Positions 34,131 to 42,910 of a stretch of DNA of 64,000 nucleotides are shown in pieces. Both the position numbers and the translations under genes were made by a program. Position 1 is the first letter of the stretch. Each line of letters starts with the position of its first letter. This stretch comes from Pseudomonas fluorescens (GTDB lineage Bacteria > Pseudomonadota > Gammaproteobacteria > Pseudomonadales > Pseudomonadaceae), in NCBI RefSeq assembly GCF_902497875.1, contig NZ_CABVHY010000032.1, forward strand, positions 22,878 to 86,877, given 5' to 3'. The notes beneath the pieces are model-generated. The model was not told where the DNA came from. It was given only the letters and a program-made list of their open reading frames with translations, and made no database searches.

Positions 34131-35663
34131 ATGACACAAGCCCTGACCGCCACAAGCGGTACCACCGGACGCGACTGGCTGCAACTGCTCGCCGCCTGCC
34201 TTACCGGCATCCTGATCCCGCTGTGCTTCACTGGGCCGGCCGTCGTGCTGCCGTCCATCAGTCAGGAACTGGGCGGGACGGCGGTGCAACTGAACTGGGT
34301 GGTCAACGGCTACATCCTGACCTACGGCAGCGCCATGATGGCGGCCGGCAGCCTGACCGACACCTATGGCCGCAAGCGCGTGTGGCTGGTTGGCCTGGCG
34401 CTATTCGTGCTGATGACACTCTTAATCTCGCTGGCGCCGACGGTCGGCTGGATCGACGGGCTGCGCCTTGCGCAAGGGCTGGGCGGCGCAGCCGCCTTCG
34501 CGGGCGCCATGTCCTCGCTGGCGCAGACCTTCCACGGCCCGATCCGCACACGTGTGTTCAGCCTGCTCGGCACCACGTTTGGCATCGGCCTGGCCTTCGG
34601 GCCGCTGGCGGCAGGCTGGCTGGTGGAGGTGGCGGGCTGGCACTGGGTGTTCCTGGCGACGGCGCTGATCGGGGTGGCCGGTTTCCTGCTGGTGTGGATC
34701 AGCGCCACGGAGTCCCGAGACCCAGACTCTACCGGCCTGGACTGGCCCGGCGCCCTCAGCTTCACCGCCGCGCTGAGCTTGTTCACCTACGGCATCCTGC
34801 TGGCGCCGGAAGAAGGCTGGCGCAGCGCTTCGGTGCTCGGCACGCTGCTGGCCTCAGTCGGGCTGTTCATCGCATTTGTACGCATCGAACGCCGCGTCGC
34901 GCGCCCGATGCTCGACCTGTCGTTGTTCGGCAGTGGCCGCTTCGTCGGTGTGCAGGTGTTGGCCGCATCGCCGGCCTTCTTCTTTGTCACACTGATCGTG
35001 ATGCTGCCGGGCCGCTTCATCGGCATCGACGGACTGAGCGCATTGGAAGCGGGCCAAATGATGATCGCCCTGGCAGCGCCGCTGCTGGTCGTGCCGTTCC
35101 TTGCCGCGTTGTTGTCGCGCTGGTTCACCTCCGGCATGCTGTCTGGCGTCGGGCTGCTGTTGGTGGCGGCCGGACTGGTCTGGTTGAGCCAGGTGTTGTC
35201 CGGCGGGGCCGGCCCTGCGCTGATAGCGCCGTTGGCGCTGATCGGCGCAGGCATTGGCCTGCCTTGGGGGCTGATGGATGGCATGGCCGTGAGCGTGGTG
35301 GAGAAAGAACGTACAGGCATGGCGACCGGCATCTTCAACTGCGTGCGTGTTTCGGCTGACGGGATTGCCATCGCAGTGGCGGGCGCGCTGCTGGCGTTCT
35401 TGATTCAGGGCGGGTTGCTCGGCACCTTGACCGCGGCCGATCCAGCGGTTGTGATCGAGGTCGCCAATCGCGCCGCGCTCGGCGATCTGGCACAGGCCAG
35501 TGCCCTTGTCAGCGGAGAGCGCGCCTTGCTGCTGGCGACCTACGACCAGGCATTGCGCTGGGTCTTGTACGTCCTGGCCGCATCTTCGGCACTGACTGCG
35601 TTGCTGGTGTTCGCCTTGCTGGGTCGATCGCGTGCGCATGAAGAAGTGGGAGCGGCGGCATGA
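34131..35663 (+). CDS. DHA2-family MFS efflux transporter (14 TM)
   Basis: A 510-residue transporter. Segment blocks include FTGPAVVLPSISQELGGT, TYGSAMMAAGSLTDTYGRKR (motif A) and RLAQGLGGAAAFAGAMSSLA, with 14 hydrophobic stretches. The start is ATG 34131, since upstream TTG 34116 and ATG 34122 have no ribosome-binding site. It is divergent from a LysR gene, the probable regulator. High GC at third positions matches the LysR gene. The substrate is unknown. Confidence 0.92.
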   Translation: MTQALTATSGTTGRDWLQLLAACLTGILIPLCFTGPAVVLPSISQELGGTAVQLNWVVNGYILTYGSAMMAAGSLTDTYGRKRVWLVGLALFVLMTLLISLAPTVGWIDGLRLAQGLGGAAAFAGAMSSLAQTFHGPIRTRVFSLLGTTFGIGLAFGPLAAGWLVEVAGWHWVFLATALIGVAGFLLVWISATESRDPDSTGLDWPGALSFTAALSLFTYGILLAPEEGWRSASVLGTLLASVGLFIAFVRIERRVARPMLDLSLFGSGRFVGVQVLAASPAFFFVTLIVMLPGRFIGIDGLSALEAGQMMIALAAPLLVVPFLAALLSRWFTSGMLSGVGLLLVAAGLVWLSQVLSGGAGPALIAPLALIGAGIGLPWGLMDGMAVSVVEKERTGMATGIFNCVRVSADGIAIAVAGALLAFLIQGGLLGTLTAADPAVVIEVANRAALGDLAQASALVSGERALLLATYDQALRWVLYVLAASSALTALLVFALLGRSRAHEEVGAAA

Positions 35664-35780
35664 ATTCGATTGGGACAGGCTCTCGGTCCCCCGACCGCAC
35701 AGGGCATCGGGCTATACGCGGGTATCCAGCCGGGACGGCTCGACTCGGCTCATCGCATCAAGCCAGCGGTGCTGGCCACT

Positions 35781-36005
35781 TCAATGCAGGTTATGCGACT
35801 GATCCGCCAGCCCGCAGGCCTTCATCGACTCGTGCCGCAATGCCTCCACCTTGCGCAGATTAGAGTCGGGCCGGGCGCGAAATTGCGTGGCAAAGCGGTC
35901 GGCGCTGCAGCCGCAGAACCGGGCATGATCCGAGCGCACATGCTGCATGTAGTCGTCGTAGCTCTTGTACACCCCCGCGACGATGGTCTCCTTGCATCTA
36001 CACAC
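35781..36005 (-). pseudogene. cysteine-rich C-terminal gene fragment
   Basis: A 74-residue frame with strongly GC-rich third positions, starting at GTG or as the tail of a lost longer gene. The protein has YKSYDDYMQHVRSDHARFCGC and ends KACGLADQSHNLH. An in-frame TGA lies directly upstream of the GTG, and there is no ribosome-binding site, so it looks like the end of a broken gene. I do not recognise the family. Nothing else is recognisable in the 557-base gap 35664-36220. Confidence 0.35.
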
Positions 36006-36220
36006 TCACGATGTAGCTCCATCGCTACTTGCGCAAACGTACTATTGCCCAGCGATAGAGTGAGTGAGCTTTCGTATGATTTGTAGTCTGCCGAACAGGC
36101 TCTCGCTGGCATCGATTGTGATCAGTTCAACAAACCGGGAAACACTGGGGCCAGACTTGGAGCAGCTAATCAGGCCATACTTGAAGGGATAGACATCGTT
36201 GCGCGGCAACCTGCGAGTAC

Positions 36221-36889
36221 TTATTTCCCGCCGGATAAATAGACCTGCCGCATATCGAAGGCCCAGCCATCGAGCACCGGCTTGAAATCATCCAATGTCA
36301 TGACCTGCTTATCATTTTCCAGTGTCAGGCCAGTTTCTTTGCGCACTATTTGCGCCACAACGTCATGATCGGCGGCATCCAGAACAGCTACTTCGGTGGT
36401 GATTTCACTGTCTTGGTCGCGGATGCCAGTAGCCGTGCTGACGCCGGCAGCAAGCAGTGTCACGGGAAGCCACTCATAAAATCGCAAGCTCTGAGTTCTG
36501 GCCGCGACCGAGATGATGGAGGGCCTGACGATTAGTGTGTCGGGGCCTGGGGTCGCGACGACAGTCATGACCTTGCCCAGTTGGTGTTTGAGGGCGGCAT
36601 CGTAGTAATGGGTCACGGCCGAGAGCGTTGACTGCGGAGCGCGTTCGGTCGGCAGCACTTCTGGATAGAATACGCTCGGCTCGATATACACACGCCTGTA
36701 ATGGTTGATATTGAGAGTCGGGCTCACCCAAGTCAGCACAACTTTCCCGGAGGGAAGCTTTTTTTCCGTCAGTTGACTGTAGTCATATAAGAAGCCCGAA
36801 TACTCTTCGGGTGTGATGGTTTTACTGGCACACGCGGTGAGCGAAATGGATAGGGCAGCCATTAGCGGCAGCGAGATACTTCTTCCCAT
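36221..36889 (-). CDS. DUF3313-family lipoprotein
   Basis: A protein of 222 residues from the start used here. A lipobox (SISLTACASK, cysteine at about residue 20) marks it as a lipoprotein. The family block TLNINHYRRVYIEPSVFYPE and the middle HYYDAALKHQLGKVM are typical of DUF3313 outer-membrane lipoproteins, whose role is unknown. I prefer ATG 36889, with AGGAA upstream, over 36919, which has none. It lies downstream of a start-less frame and near a two-component system. Confidence 0.82.
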   Translation of the reverse strand: MGRSISLPLMAALSISLTACASKTITPEEYSGFLYDYSQLTEKKLPSGKVVLTWVSPTLNINHYRRVYIEPSVFYPEVLPTERAPQSTLSAVTHYYDAALKHQLGKVMTVVATPGPDTLIVRPSIISVAARTQSLRFYEWLPVTLLAAGVSTATGIRDQDSEITTEVAVLDAADHDVVAQIVRKETGLTLENDKQVMTLDDFKPVLDGWAFDMRQVYLSGGK

Positions 36890-36937
36890 TGTTGGCGTTC
36901 CTGAAACGATATTTTTCATTGGTGGTACGTGTAGAGC

Positions 36938-37213
36938 TCAGGTGCCTGGGCGGCCCTCTGAGTCCTCGATTTTCAGTTCGCCATTAGCCATGATCCACTG
37001 AGTGAACTCGGAGATCGGCACAGAGTGGGAGTACTCCACCCATTGGCCGCACCCCGGACTGTAGCGCTCGATATAGCGGATCAGGACGACACGTTCGCGA
37101 TCGCTGGAAAGTGCCATACGCGACTCTTGGAAAAGTACTGGATCGTTGCTCCAGACCTTGCTGGTGCGCTGCGTCAGGATCAAAGAGTTGGTGCATTTGT
37201 CTTGGCTGCTCAA
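36938..37213 (-). CDS. hypothetical protein with uncertain 5' end
   Basis: From a TTG at 37213 the frame encodes 91 residues, including VVLIRYIERYSPGCGQWVEY and an acidic end. The frame stays open without a stop to 37348 and reads plausibly there as well (VTVIYFNRETFLLPGYKSD), but no ATG or GTG starts it. It may be a gene that lost its start, or it may use a rare codon. No family is recognised. It precedes the DUF3313 lipoprotein gene on the same strand. Confidence 0.4.
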   Translation of the reverse strand: MSSQDKCTNSLILTQRTSKVWSNDPVLFQESRMALSSDRERVVLIRYIERYSPGCGQWVEYSHSVPISEFTQWIMANGELKIEDSEGRPGT

Positions 37214-37385
37214 TGTCTGTATGGAGGGCGTTCCGGAATGGATTGCGCACAGCTTGCCTGAGCGTTTTTGCCAGGAGATGTCTGATTTATATCCAGGAAG
37301 TAGAAATGTTTCTCGATTGAAATAAATGACCGTAACGCCAGAATAGTTTTAGATACCTCCTTTTTTGCACCATGGATCGCTGAAT

Positions 37386-38096
37386 GTGAGCAGGTTACTG
37401 ATCGTCGACGACGATGTGGAAATCCTATTGCTGCTAGAGAAGTTCTTTCTCTTGCATGCCTATGAAGTGGAACTGGCCACCCATGGCAAAGCGATGTGGG
37501 CGGCCATCGAGCGCAAGCGGCCGGACCTCATCATTCTCGATCTGATGCTTCCTGGTGAGGGTGGTCTAAGCCTCTGTCAGAAATTGAGGCTAAACACTCG
37601 CATTCCGATTGTGATGCTGACCGCTATGGGCGAGTTGAGTGACCGTATTGTCGGCCTGGAGTTGGGTGCCGATGACTACCTGACCAAGCCTTTCGACCCT
37701 AGAGAGTTGCTTGCCCGGTTACGCGCGGTGCTGCGCCGCGCCAGTGATCCTGTCCACCCGCGTATCGAAGATGCACGGCTGGTTATCAGCTTCGCTGGTT
37801 GGCATCTGGACATCACTCGCCGCGAGCTGCGTTCGTCTGCTGATGTCATGATTCCGCTCTCTGGCGGTGAATTCGATCTACTGGTGGTCTTTCTTGAACA
37901 CCCTGAACGTATCCTTACCCGCGAACAATTGATCGACCTGACTCGGGGGCAGAATCATGAAGCCTTTGATCGAAGCATCGACGTGCAGGTCAGCCGCCTG
38001 CGACGAAAAATAGAGCCGGACAGCAAACGTCCAGATCTGATTCGTACCGTGCGCAATGGCGGATATATGTTCAACGCCAAGGTGACGCGGACGTGA
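37386..38096 (+). CDS. OmpR-family response regulator
   Basis: A 236-residue regulator. The receiver domain (LLIVDDDVEILLLLEKFF) has its phosphorylation Asp in LIILDLMLPGEGG, followed by LTKPFDP. The C-terminal winged helix contains EFDLLVVFLEHPERILTREQLI and the SIDVQVSRLRRKIE recognition region. I chose GTG 37386 because the protein then begins VSRLLIVDDD as in its relatives; an in-frame TTG lies seven codons upstream. Its stop overlaps the GTG start of the sensor kinase. Confidence 0.93.
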   Translation: MSRLLIVDDDVEILLLLEKFFLLHAYEVELATHGKAMWAAIERKRPDLIILDLMLPGEGGLSLCQKLRLNTRIPIVMLTAMGELSDRIVGLELGADDYLTKPFDPRELLARLRAVLRRASDPVHPRIEDARLVISFAGWHLDITRRELRSSADVMIPLSGGEFDLLVVFLEHPERILTREQLIDLTRGQNHEAFDRSIDVQVSRLRRKIEPDSKRPDLIRTVRNGGYMFNAKVTRT

Positions 38097-39442
38097 TTCG
38101 TCTGATTCCGCACGTTGACACTCTTCGACGCCGGATTGCATTGACCATTGTCGCGGCGATGCTGGCCTCGCTTGTACTCTATGCCCTGTTTGTGCAGGTC
38201 GCCGGTGTCTGGGCCAAACCGCCCGTAGATCAAATCGGCTTGCTGGATCAGGTCGCTGCTACGACGCGAGTCATCCAGGCGGCGCCCCCGGCAATGCGCG
38301 CGCAGTTGTCTTCCGCAGCGAGCAATCCGACACTTGAGGTGCAATGGAGCGAACGCCGAAGCGGTTTCGAACTGCCTATGTCTGGTACCTTGGTCAGCCC
38401 GAACAGTTCGCCGGTTCTGCGTCAATTGCTGGGGGAGACACAACACAAAATTGAAGTCTTGCAGCCCGCCAATTGGCCCGCTGATAGCCCGCACGCTCGC
38501 TATGTGATGTTGGTACAACTGGCCGACGATAGCTGGTTGTCGTTTACGCCACCGCAACGCAGTTGGGGGATGAGCTCTGCGTTGCGTTTTGCCATCGTCA
38601 TTGCCCTAGGCCTGGTTGCAACTTGGTTGGTGGCCTGGTTCGCGACACACCAGTTGGCTAACCCTCTGCAGCGCTTCACCAGCGCTGCGCAACGCTTTGG
38701 TGGGGACCTGCACGCCCCTCCCATTGATATCGAAGGGCCGCATGAAATTCGCCAAGCGATTATTGCTTACAACACCATGCAGGCGAAAATTCAGCAATTC
38801 ATCGCCGAACGCACGCACATGCTAGCGTCGATCTCCCACGACCTGCGCGCGCCACTCACGCGTATACGGCTTCGTTGCGAGTTTATTGAAGACATTGAGC
38901 AGCAACGCAAGCTGATCCGCGACACGGATGAAATGCAATCGATGATCAACTCAGCTCTGGGGTTTTTCCGCGACGAAGCACTGCAGGAACAAGCCACCAG
39001 TTTTGACCTCTCTGAGCTGCTGCAAACTGTGATCGATGATTATAGCGATCAGGGTATCGTCGTCGGTTTTGCAGGACCGCCCCATCTGGTGTTTTTCGGC
39101 CGCCCAGTGGGCATTAAGAGGGTGACTGCCAATTTGCTGGAAAATGCCGTGAAGTATGCGCAACGACCGTGCATCGAATTGATCAGTGACACGTGCTCGG
39201 TCCGCATCGAGGTTAGCGATGAAGGCCCAGGGATTCCCGAAGCGGAGCTGGAGAATGTTTTCGCCCCATTCTTCCGACTTGAACCCTCTCGCAACCGTAA
39301 CTCCGGCGGCGTGGGTCTTGGCCTGTCCTCGGCGCGGGCGATGGCACGCCAGCACGGCGGAGAGCTGCTACTGCGAAACCGTAATGGCGGCGGACTCGTT
39401 GCACACGTTGAGTTGCCCCATACGTTCTTGAATCGGCTTTAG
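38093..39442 (+). CDS. EnvZ-like sensor histidine kinase
   Basis: A 449-residue kinase. Two membrane segments (about residues 16-38 and 163-187) flank a periplasmic sensor of about 120 residues. A HAMP linker follows, then the phosphorylation histidine in SISHDLRAPLTRIRLRCEF, the N box NLLENAVKYA, the G1 box VSDEGPGIP and G2 GGVGLGLSSARAMA. It is translationally coupled to the response regulator (GTGA overlap). The signal and regulon are unknown; the DUF3313 lipoprotein on the other side is a possible target. Confidence 0.94.
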   Translation: MIRLIPHVDTLRRRIALTIVAAMLASLVLYALFVQVAGVWAKPPVDQIGLLDQVAATTRVIQAAPPAMRAQLSSAASNPTLEVQWSERRSGFELPMSGTLVSPNSSPVLRQLLGETQHKIEVLQPANWPADSPHARYVMLVQLADDSWLSFTPPQRSWGMSSALRFAIVIALGLVATWLVAWFATHQLANPLQRFTSAAQRFGGDLHAPPIDIEGPHEIRQAIIAYNTMQAKIQQFIAERTHMLASISHDLRAPLTRIRLRCEFIEDIEQQRKLIRDTDEMQSMINSALGFFRDEALQEQATSFDLSELLQTVIDDYSDQGIVVGFAGPPHLVFFGRPVGIKRVTANLLENAVKYAQRPCIELISDTCSVRIEVSDEGPGIPEAELENVFAPFFRLEPSRNRNSGGVGLGLSSARAMARQHGGELLLRNRNGGGLVAHVELPHTFLNRL

Positions 39443-39653
39443 TTTGGTTGATACCTTGGGGCTGAGGGTATGGCCCCCGGCGATGACGGAAACGCCAAGC
39501 GTTAGTGTTTTAGCAAGTTGATTGCACGTGGCTTTCGGGCAGTTCGCCGGTCAAGGCAATGGGGCCACATGCAGTCTGCCGAAAACCAAGGCAGGCCGGC
39601 CTGAACTGTTGCACATCCCCAGGGGCGCGTCGCGACCCTCTCCTCTGTTTGTT

Positions 39654-40289
39654 TCAAGGCAAGATTTTTGCCTGGCCCGTCAATTCCGCAGCTTCACGCC
39701 GGCTTACGCCGTTCTCCATGGCAGCCACCAGATCCTTGGCACCCGAGCCCCATTTGGAGATGACTTTGAAGGCGTCGGTGAAGGAAACGTCCAGGGGATG
39801 CACGCGGTTCGCGTCGAGAATGTAGATGGCGCCGGCCAATGGCGTGGGCACCGAGGGGACAAAAATCGTGTAACGGCCGTCCTCGAACACTTCGATGATG
39901 AAGGCCGGGACGAGCGCGTCCTCGATCTCGACCAGGGCAGGTTTCCAGACGGTTTGGTGGCTGTCCCCTGCCACCTGCTGCGTCAGGCTCCGGAACAACC
40001 CGTAACCGGGGATTCTTTCAAAGAGGCCCTTCTCCACCCGCTCGCGGGCCACCTGGCCCAGCCGCGTGCGCAAGGCAGAGCCGATCAGAAAGCAAATCAA
40101 CAACATTAGAACAAGTGACAACGCCTGCTCGGCGGGGATCCAGTCCGGAAGGATCTTGGTGAAGGGCCGCACCAGTTGCCCAAGCGATTTCATACCCTTG
40201 AGCAGCAACAGGATGGCGAGGTAGATCGGAATGATTACGAGCAGTCCAGCAATCACCCGTTTGGTGATGAACGCAAGTGCCTGTTTCAT
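39654..40289 (-). CDS. DUF502-family membrane protein
   Basis: A 211-residue protein with two N-terminal membrane segments (VIAGLLVIIPIYLAILLLLKG and LSLVLMLLICFLIGSAL). A soluble domain follows with PGYGLFRSLTQQVAG and the conserved IFVPSVPTPLAGAIYIL block. The family is widespread, and its function is unknown. The start at 40289 is used because the family begins MKQALAFITKRV; the frame is open further upstream. It is a single-gene unit downstream of a secreted charged protein on the same strand. Confidence 0.88.
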   Translation of the reverse strand: MKQALAFITKRVIAGLLVIIPIYLAILLLLKGMKSLGQLVRPFTKILPDWIPAEQALSLVLMLLICFLIGSALRTRLGQVARERVEKGLFERIPGYGLFRSLTQQVAGDSHQTVWKPALVEIEDALVPAFIIEVFEDGRYTIFVPSVPTPLAGAIYILDANRVHPLDVSFTDAFKVISKWGSGAKDLVAAMENGVSRREAAELTGQAKILP

Positions 40290-40460
40290 ATGCACTGCCT
40301 TTGTTTCTGGATGAGCGGAACGGGCCGCACCCTTGATCTCCCTGGGCAGTTGAAGTGCGCGGCACATTCGCCAGAAGACGCCGCGCAGCTACAACCGATT
40401 CCCGAACAGATCGACCGTTTTCAGCCCCCGGCAGCCACGTGGAGCCGGGGTTCAGGCTTA

Positions 40461-40727
40461 CTATTGGTATTTGACGTCCCGAGCGGTGTCGCGTGTGTCC
40501 TGCTTGGTGTCGCGCTTGTCCTGGCGACAGTCGGCACGGCTCTTTTCATCGCCCTCTTTGCATTCTTCCTTGGTTTCCCTGGCGGCATCGCGCCCTTCCT
40601 GCTTGGTATCCCGCGATTCCTGCCGCTGGTCAGCCTGGTCGGTCGCGTAGGCCGGCACCGACACCCCGTACACACCAGCAGCGAGGGCCAGTGTCGCCAG
40701 TGCAGTTATGTAAAGGTTGCGAATCAT
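40461..40727 (-). CDS. exported highly charged low-complexity protein
   Basis: An 88-residue protein with an AGGAGGAAG ribosome-binding site before ATG 40727. A signal peptide (ITALATLALAAGVYG...YA) is followed by about 60 residues made almost only of D, K, R, E, Q, T and A, with repeats such as QESRDTKQEGRDAARE and DKRDTKQDTRDTARD, plus two cysteines (EECKEG, ADCRQD). It should be unfolded, like hydrophilin-type stress proteins; this is inference. I do not recognise a named family. Confidence 0.75.
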   Translation of the reverse strand: MIRNLYITALATLALAAGVYGVSVPAYATDQADQRQESRDTKQEGRDAARETKEECKEGDEKSRADCRQDKRDTKQDTRDTARDVKYQ

Positions 40728-40972
40728 GATCTTCCTCCTGTTCAAGAGTACTCAATCACTTGATTTCCCCGGTCATTAACCGGAGACGCTATGTCGCACG
40801 TGAACTTTAACGATAGGACGACATAGGCAGCCCCGCAAGGTCAGGCTCCTGAGGTATCGGTTGTGTGGTCACCATTGGCGGCAGGGGCCGGCAGCCAATG
40901 GGGCAGCGGCCATGCCTTGGGCCTGGTGTTGTCGGCGCGGCGGCGCAATGCCTTCGAGGCGCCGGCTTGGAT

Positions 40973-42520
40973 CTAGAGCATTTTCTCCAGGCCGATCTTG
41001 TCGCTGAGCCAGGCCTTGAAGCTGCGCCATTTGCCGCCGGGCTCCTTATGCAAAGTATGCAGGCGGCCGTCGTCTTCGGTGATCCAGACAAGTTCGCCGT
41101 TTTCCAGGCGGGCCTGGTAACTCATGGCTGGCGCCATGCCCTCAAGCGCCAGCTTGCGCAGGTAGCCGGCCAATTCAGGGCTGTCGACCAGCACCCCGAC
41201 TTCAGTGTTCCACAGCACTGAACGCGGGTCGAAATTGAAGGAGCCGATGAACACCTTCTGCTTGTCCAGGATCATCGCCTTGGTGTGCAAGCTGGAGTCC
41301 GAGCCACCACTGAAGCCAAAGGAAGAACCGCCACTGGGGTCGTCCGGCTGGCGCCGCACCTCATAGAGCTTCACGCCATGTTCGAGCAGGGTCTTGCGGT
41401 AGGGCGCATAGCCGCCATGCACCGCCGGCACATCGGTGGCTTCCAGTGAGTTGGTCAACAGGCGCACATCAACACCGGCATCGGCACGACCGAGGAGGTA
41501 GCGCATACCCGGTTCTTGGGGGACGAAATAGGCCGAGATCATGATGAGTTCCTGACTGACGCTATCGAGCTCAGGCCGCAGTTGTGTGGCCATCAATAAC
41601 GCGCGGGCCGGTTCGTCGTCGGCCAGTACCTTGCTCGGGGCGTCCCACATCGCCTTGTTATGGGCCCAGATTAGCTGCTTGCGCCAATTCTCGAGTTGCG
41701 GGTGAGTCCGGTAGGTCATGAGATGGTCGTACAAGGCCTTGTTCTCGATACGTGCGGTCTGGAGCGATTGTTCCAGGCGCTGGCGGCTCTTGAGCAAGTC
41801 TTCGGCTGTTGGCTTCTTGAACAGGAAGTCACTGATCGGCTGGCTCAGGGCACTATTCCAGTACTGATCGAAGCTGTGGCTCAACTGCTCGGCGACCGGG
41901 CCGATGCAAAGCAGGTCCATGTCGGTGAAGTTGAGATCGGGCTTGGCGTCGAAATACTCATCCCCCAGGTTGCGTCCGCCGACGATGGCCGCGCTGTTGT
42001 CGGCCAGCCACAGTTTGTTGTGCATGCGCCGGTGCTGTTGGGAAAGATTGAGCAGACGGCCCATGGCTCGGGTAACCAGGGTGCTGCGCCCCAGATGCAA
42101 AGGGTTGAAGACACGGATATGGATGTTCGGGTGCACGGCCAGGGTAGCGATAACTTCTTCCTGGCCGTCGCTGGCAGTGTCATCGAGCAACATGCGTATC
42201 CGTACGCCGCGATCGGCTGCCAGCAGCATTTCACGCACCAGTGCCCGGGTGCTGAGACCGTTATGCACGATGTAATACTGCAGATCGACGCTTTTCTGCG
42301 CATTGCGGATCAACTCGGCGCGCGCCCGGAACGCTTCACTGCTGTTAGGCAGCAGGCGAAAACCCGAGCGCCCCACATGCTGGGCGGCCTGGGCCTGGAT
42401 CGAGCGCCCGAAAGCCGAATCGTTGGCGGGTATTGCCTCGCTGAAGTCGTGGGGCAAACGCTTGGTGGCGCAGCCAGCGAGCAGCAGTGCGAGCAACATG
42501 GCGGGGAAGAACCGGGACAT
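40973..42520 (-). CDS. lipoprotein phospholipase D / cardiolipin synthase-like protein
   Basis: A 515-residue protein. The lipobox LLLAGCATKR puts it in the envelope as a lipoprotein. Two HKD motifs are visible: MHNKLWLADNSAAIVGGRN (about residue 170) and LHTKAMILDKQKVFIGSFN (about residue 410). These are the catalytic sites of the phospholipase D superfamily, which transfer phosphatidyl groups or hydrolyse phosphodiesters. I use ATG 42520 because the lipobox lies at the right distance from it. It is a single gene; the substrate is unknown. Confidence 0.9.
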   Translation of the reverse strand: MSRFFPAMLLALLLAGCATKRLPHDFSEAIPANDSAFGRSIQAQAAQHVGRSGFRLLPNSSEAFRARAELIRNAQKSVDLQYYIVHNGLSTRALVREMLLAADRGVRIRMLLDDTASDGQEEVIATLAVHPNIHIRVFNPLHLGRSTLVTRAMGRLLNLSQQHRRMHNKLWLADNSAAIVGGRNLGDEYFDAKPDLNFTDMDLLCIGPVAEQLSHSFDQYWNSALSQPISDFLFKKPTAEDLLKSRQRLEQSLQTARIENKALYDHLMTYRTHPQLENWRKQLIWAHNKAMWDAPSKVLADDEPARALLMATQLRPELDSVSQELIMISAYFVPQEPGMRYLLGRADAGVDVRLLTNSLEATDVPAVHGGYAPYRKTLLEHGVKLYEVRRQPDDPSGGSSFGFSGGSDSSLHTKAMILDKQKVFIGSFNFDPRSVLWNTEVGVLVDSPELAGYLRKLALEGMAPAMSYQARLENGELVWITEDDGRLHTLHKEPGGKWRSFKAWLSDKIGLEKML

Positions 42521-42589
42521 GGACAAGGGGCTCGTCCTCAACCACGACGGGTGTAGTTTTGACCTCGGGAGCCCGCCAATTGTTACGAC

Positions 42590-42817
42590 TCAGCTGTCCA
42601 GTTCACCCAGCAGGCGTATGGCTGTGGCGCCGACCGTGCGCACCGCCTGTTCGATTTCCTGTGTTGCCCTGGAAGCGAAGTTCATTCGCAGGCAGTTACG
42701 GTACTTGCCCGATGCCGAGAAAATGCAGCCCACGGCAATCTGCACACCTTATTCCAGTAAAGCCCGGTTCAAGCGCAGCGTGTAGGAATTTTCCGGTCCT
42801 GGCCTGTAACAGAACTC
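42590..42817 (-). pseudogene. relic of a MocR/PLP aminotransferase-like gene
   Basis: The frame reads YTLRLNRALLE, then a stop, then GVQIAVGCIFSASGKYRNCL and ends in IRLLGELDS. This is the C terminus of a MocR-type (GntR helix-turn-helix + aminotransferase fold) regulator. An in-frame TAA at 42749-42751 sits where relatives have a glutamine codon (CAA), so one C-to-T change explains it. The rest of the gene is absent. The relic lies between the phospholipase gene and the FadR-type gene. Confidence 0.7.
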
Positions 42818-42910
42818 TCATCGCGAGGACCTCACCCCGGGTTTTGCATCGTTCAGCCACAAGCAACTGCCCTGGCATCGGGATTAAGCGTCCCCGCTAA
42901 GGATTGATGC

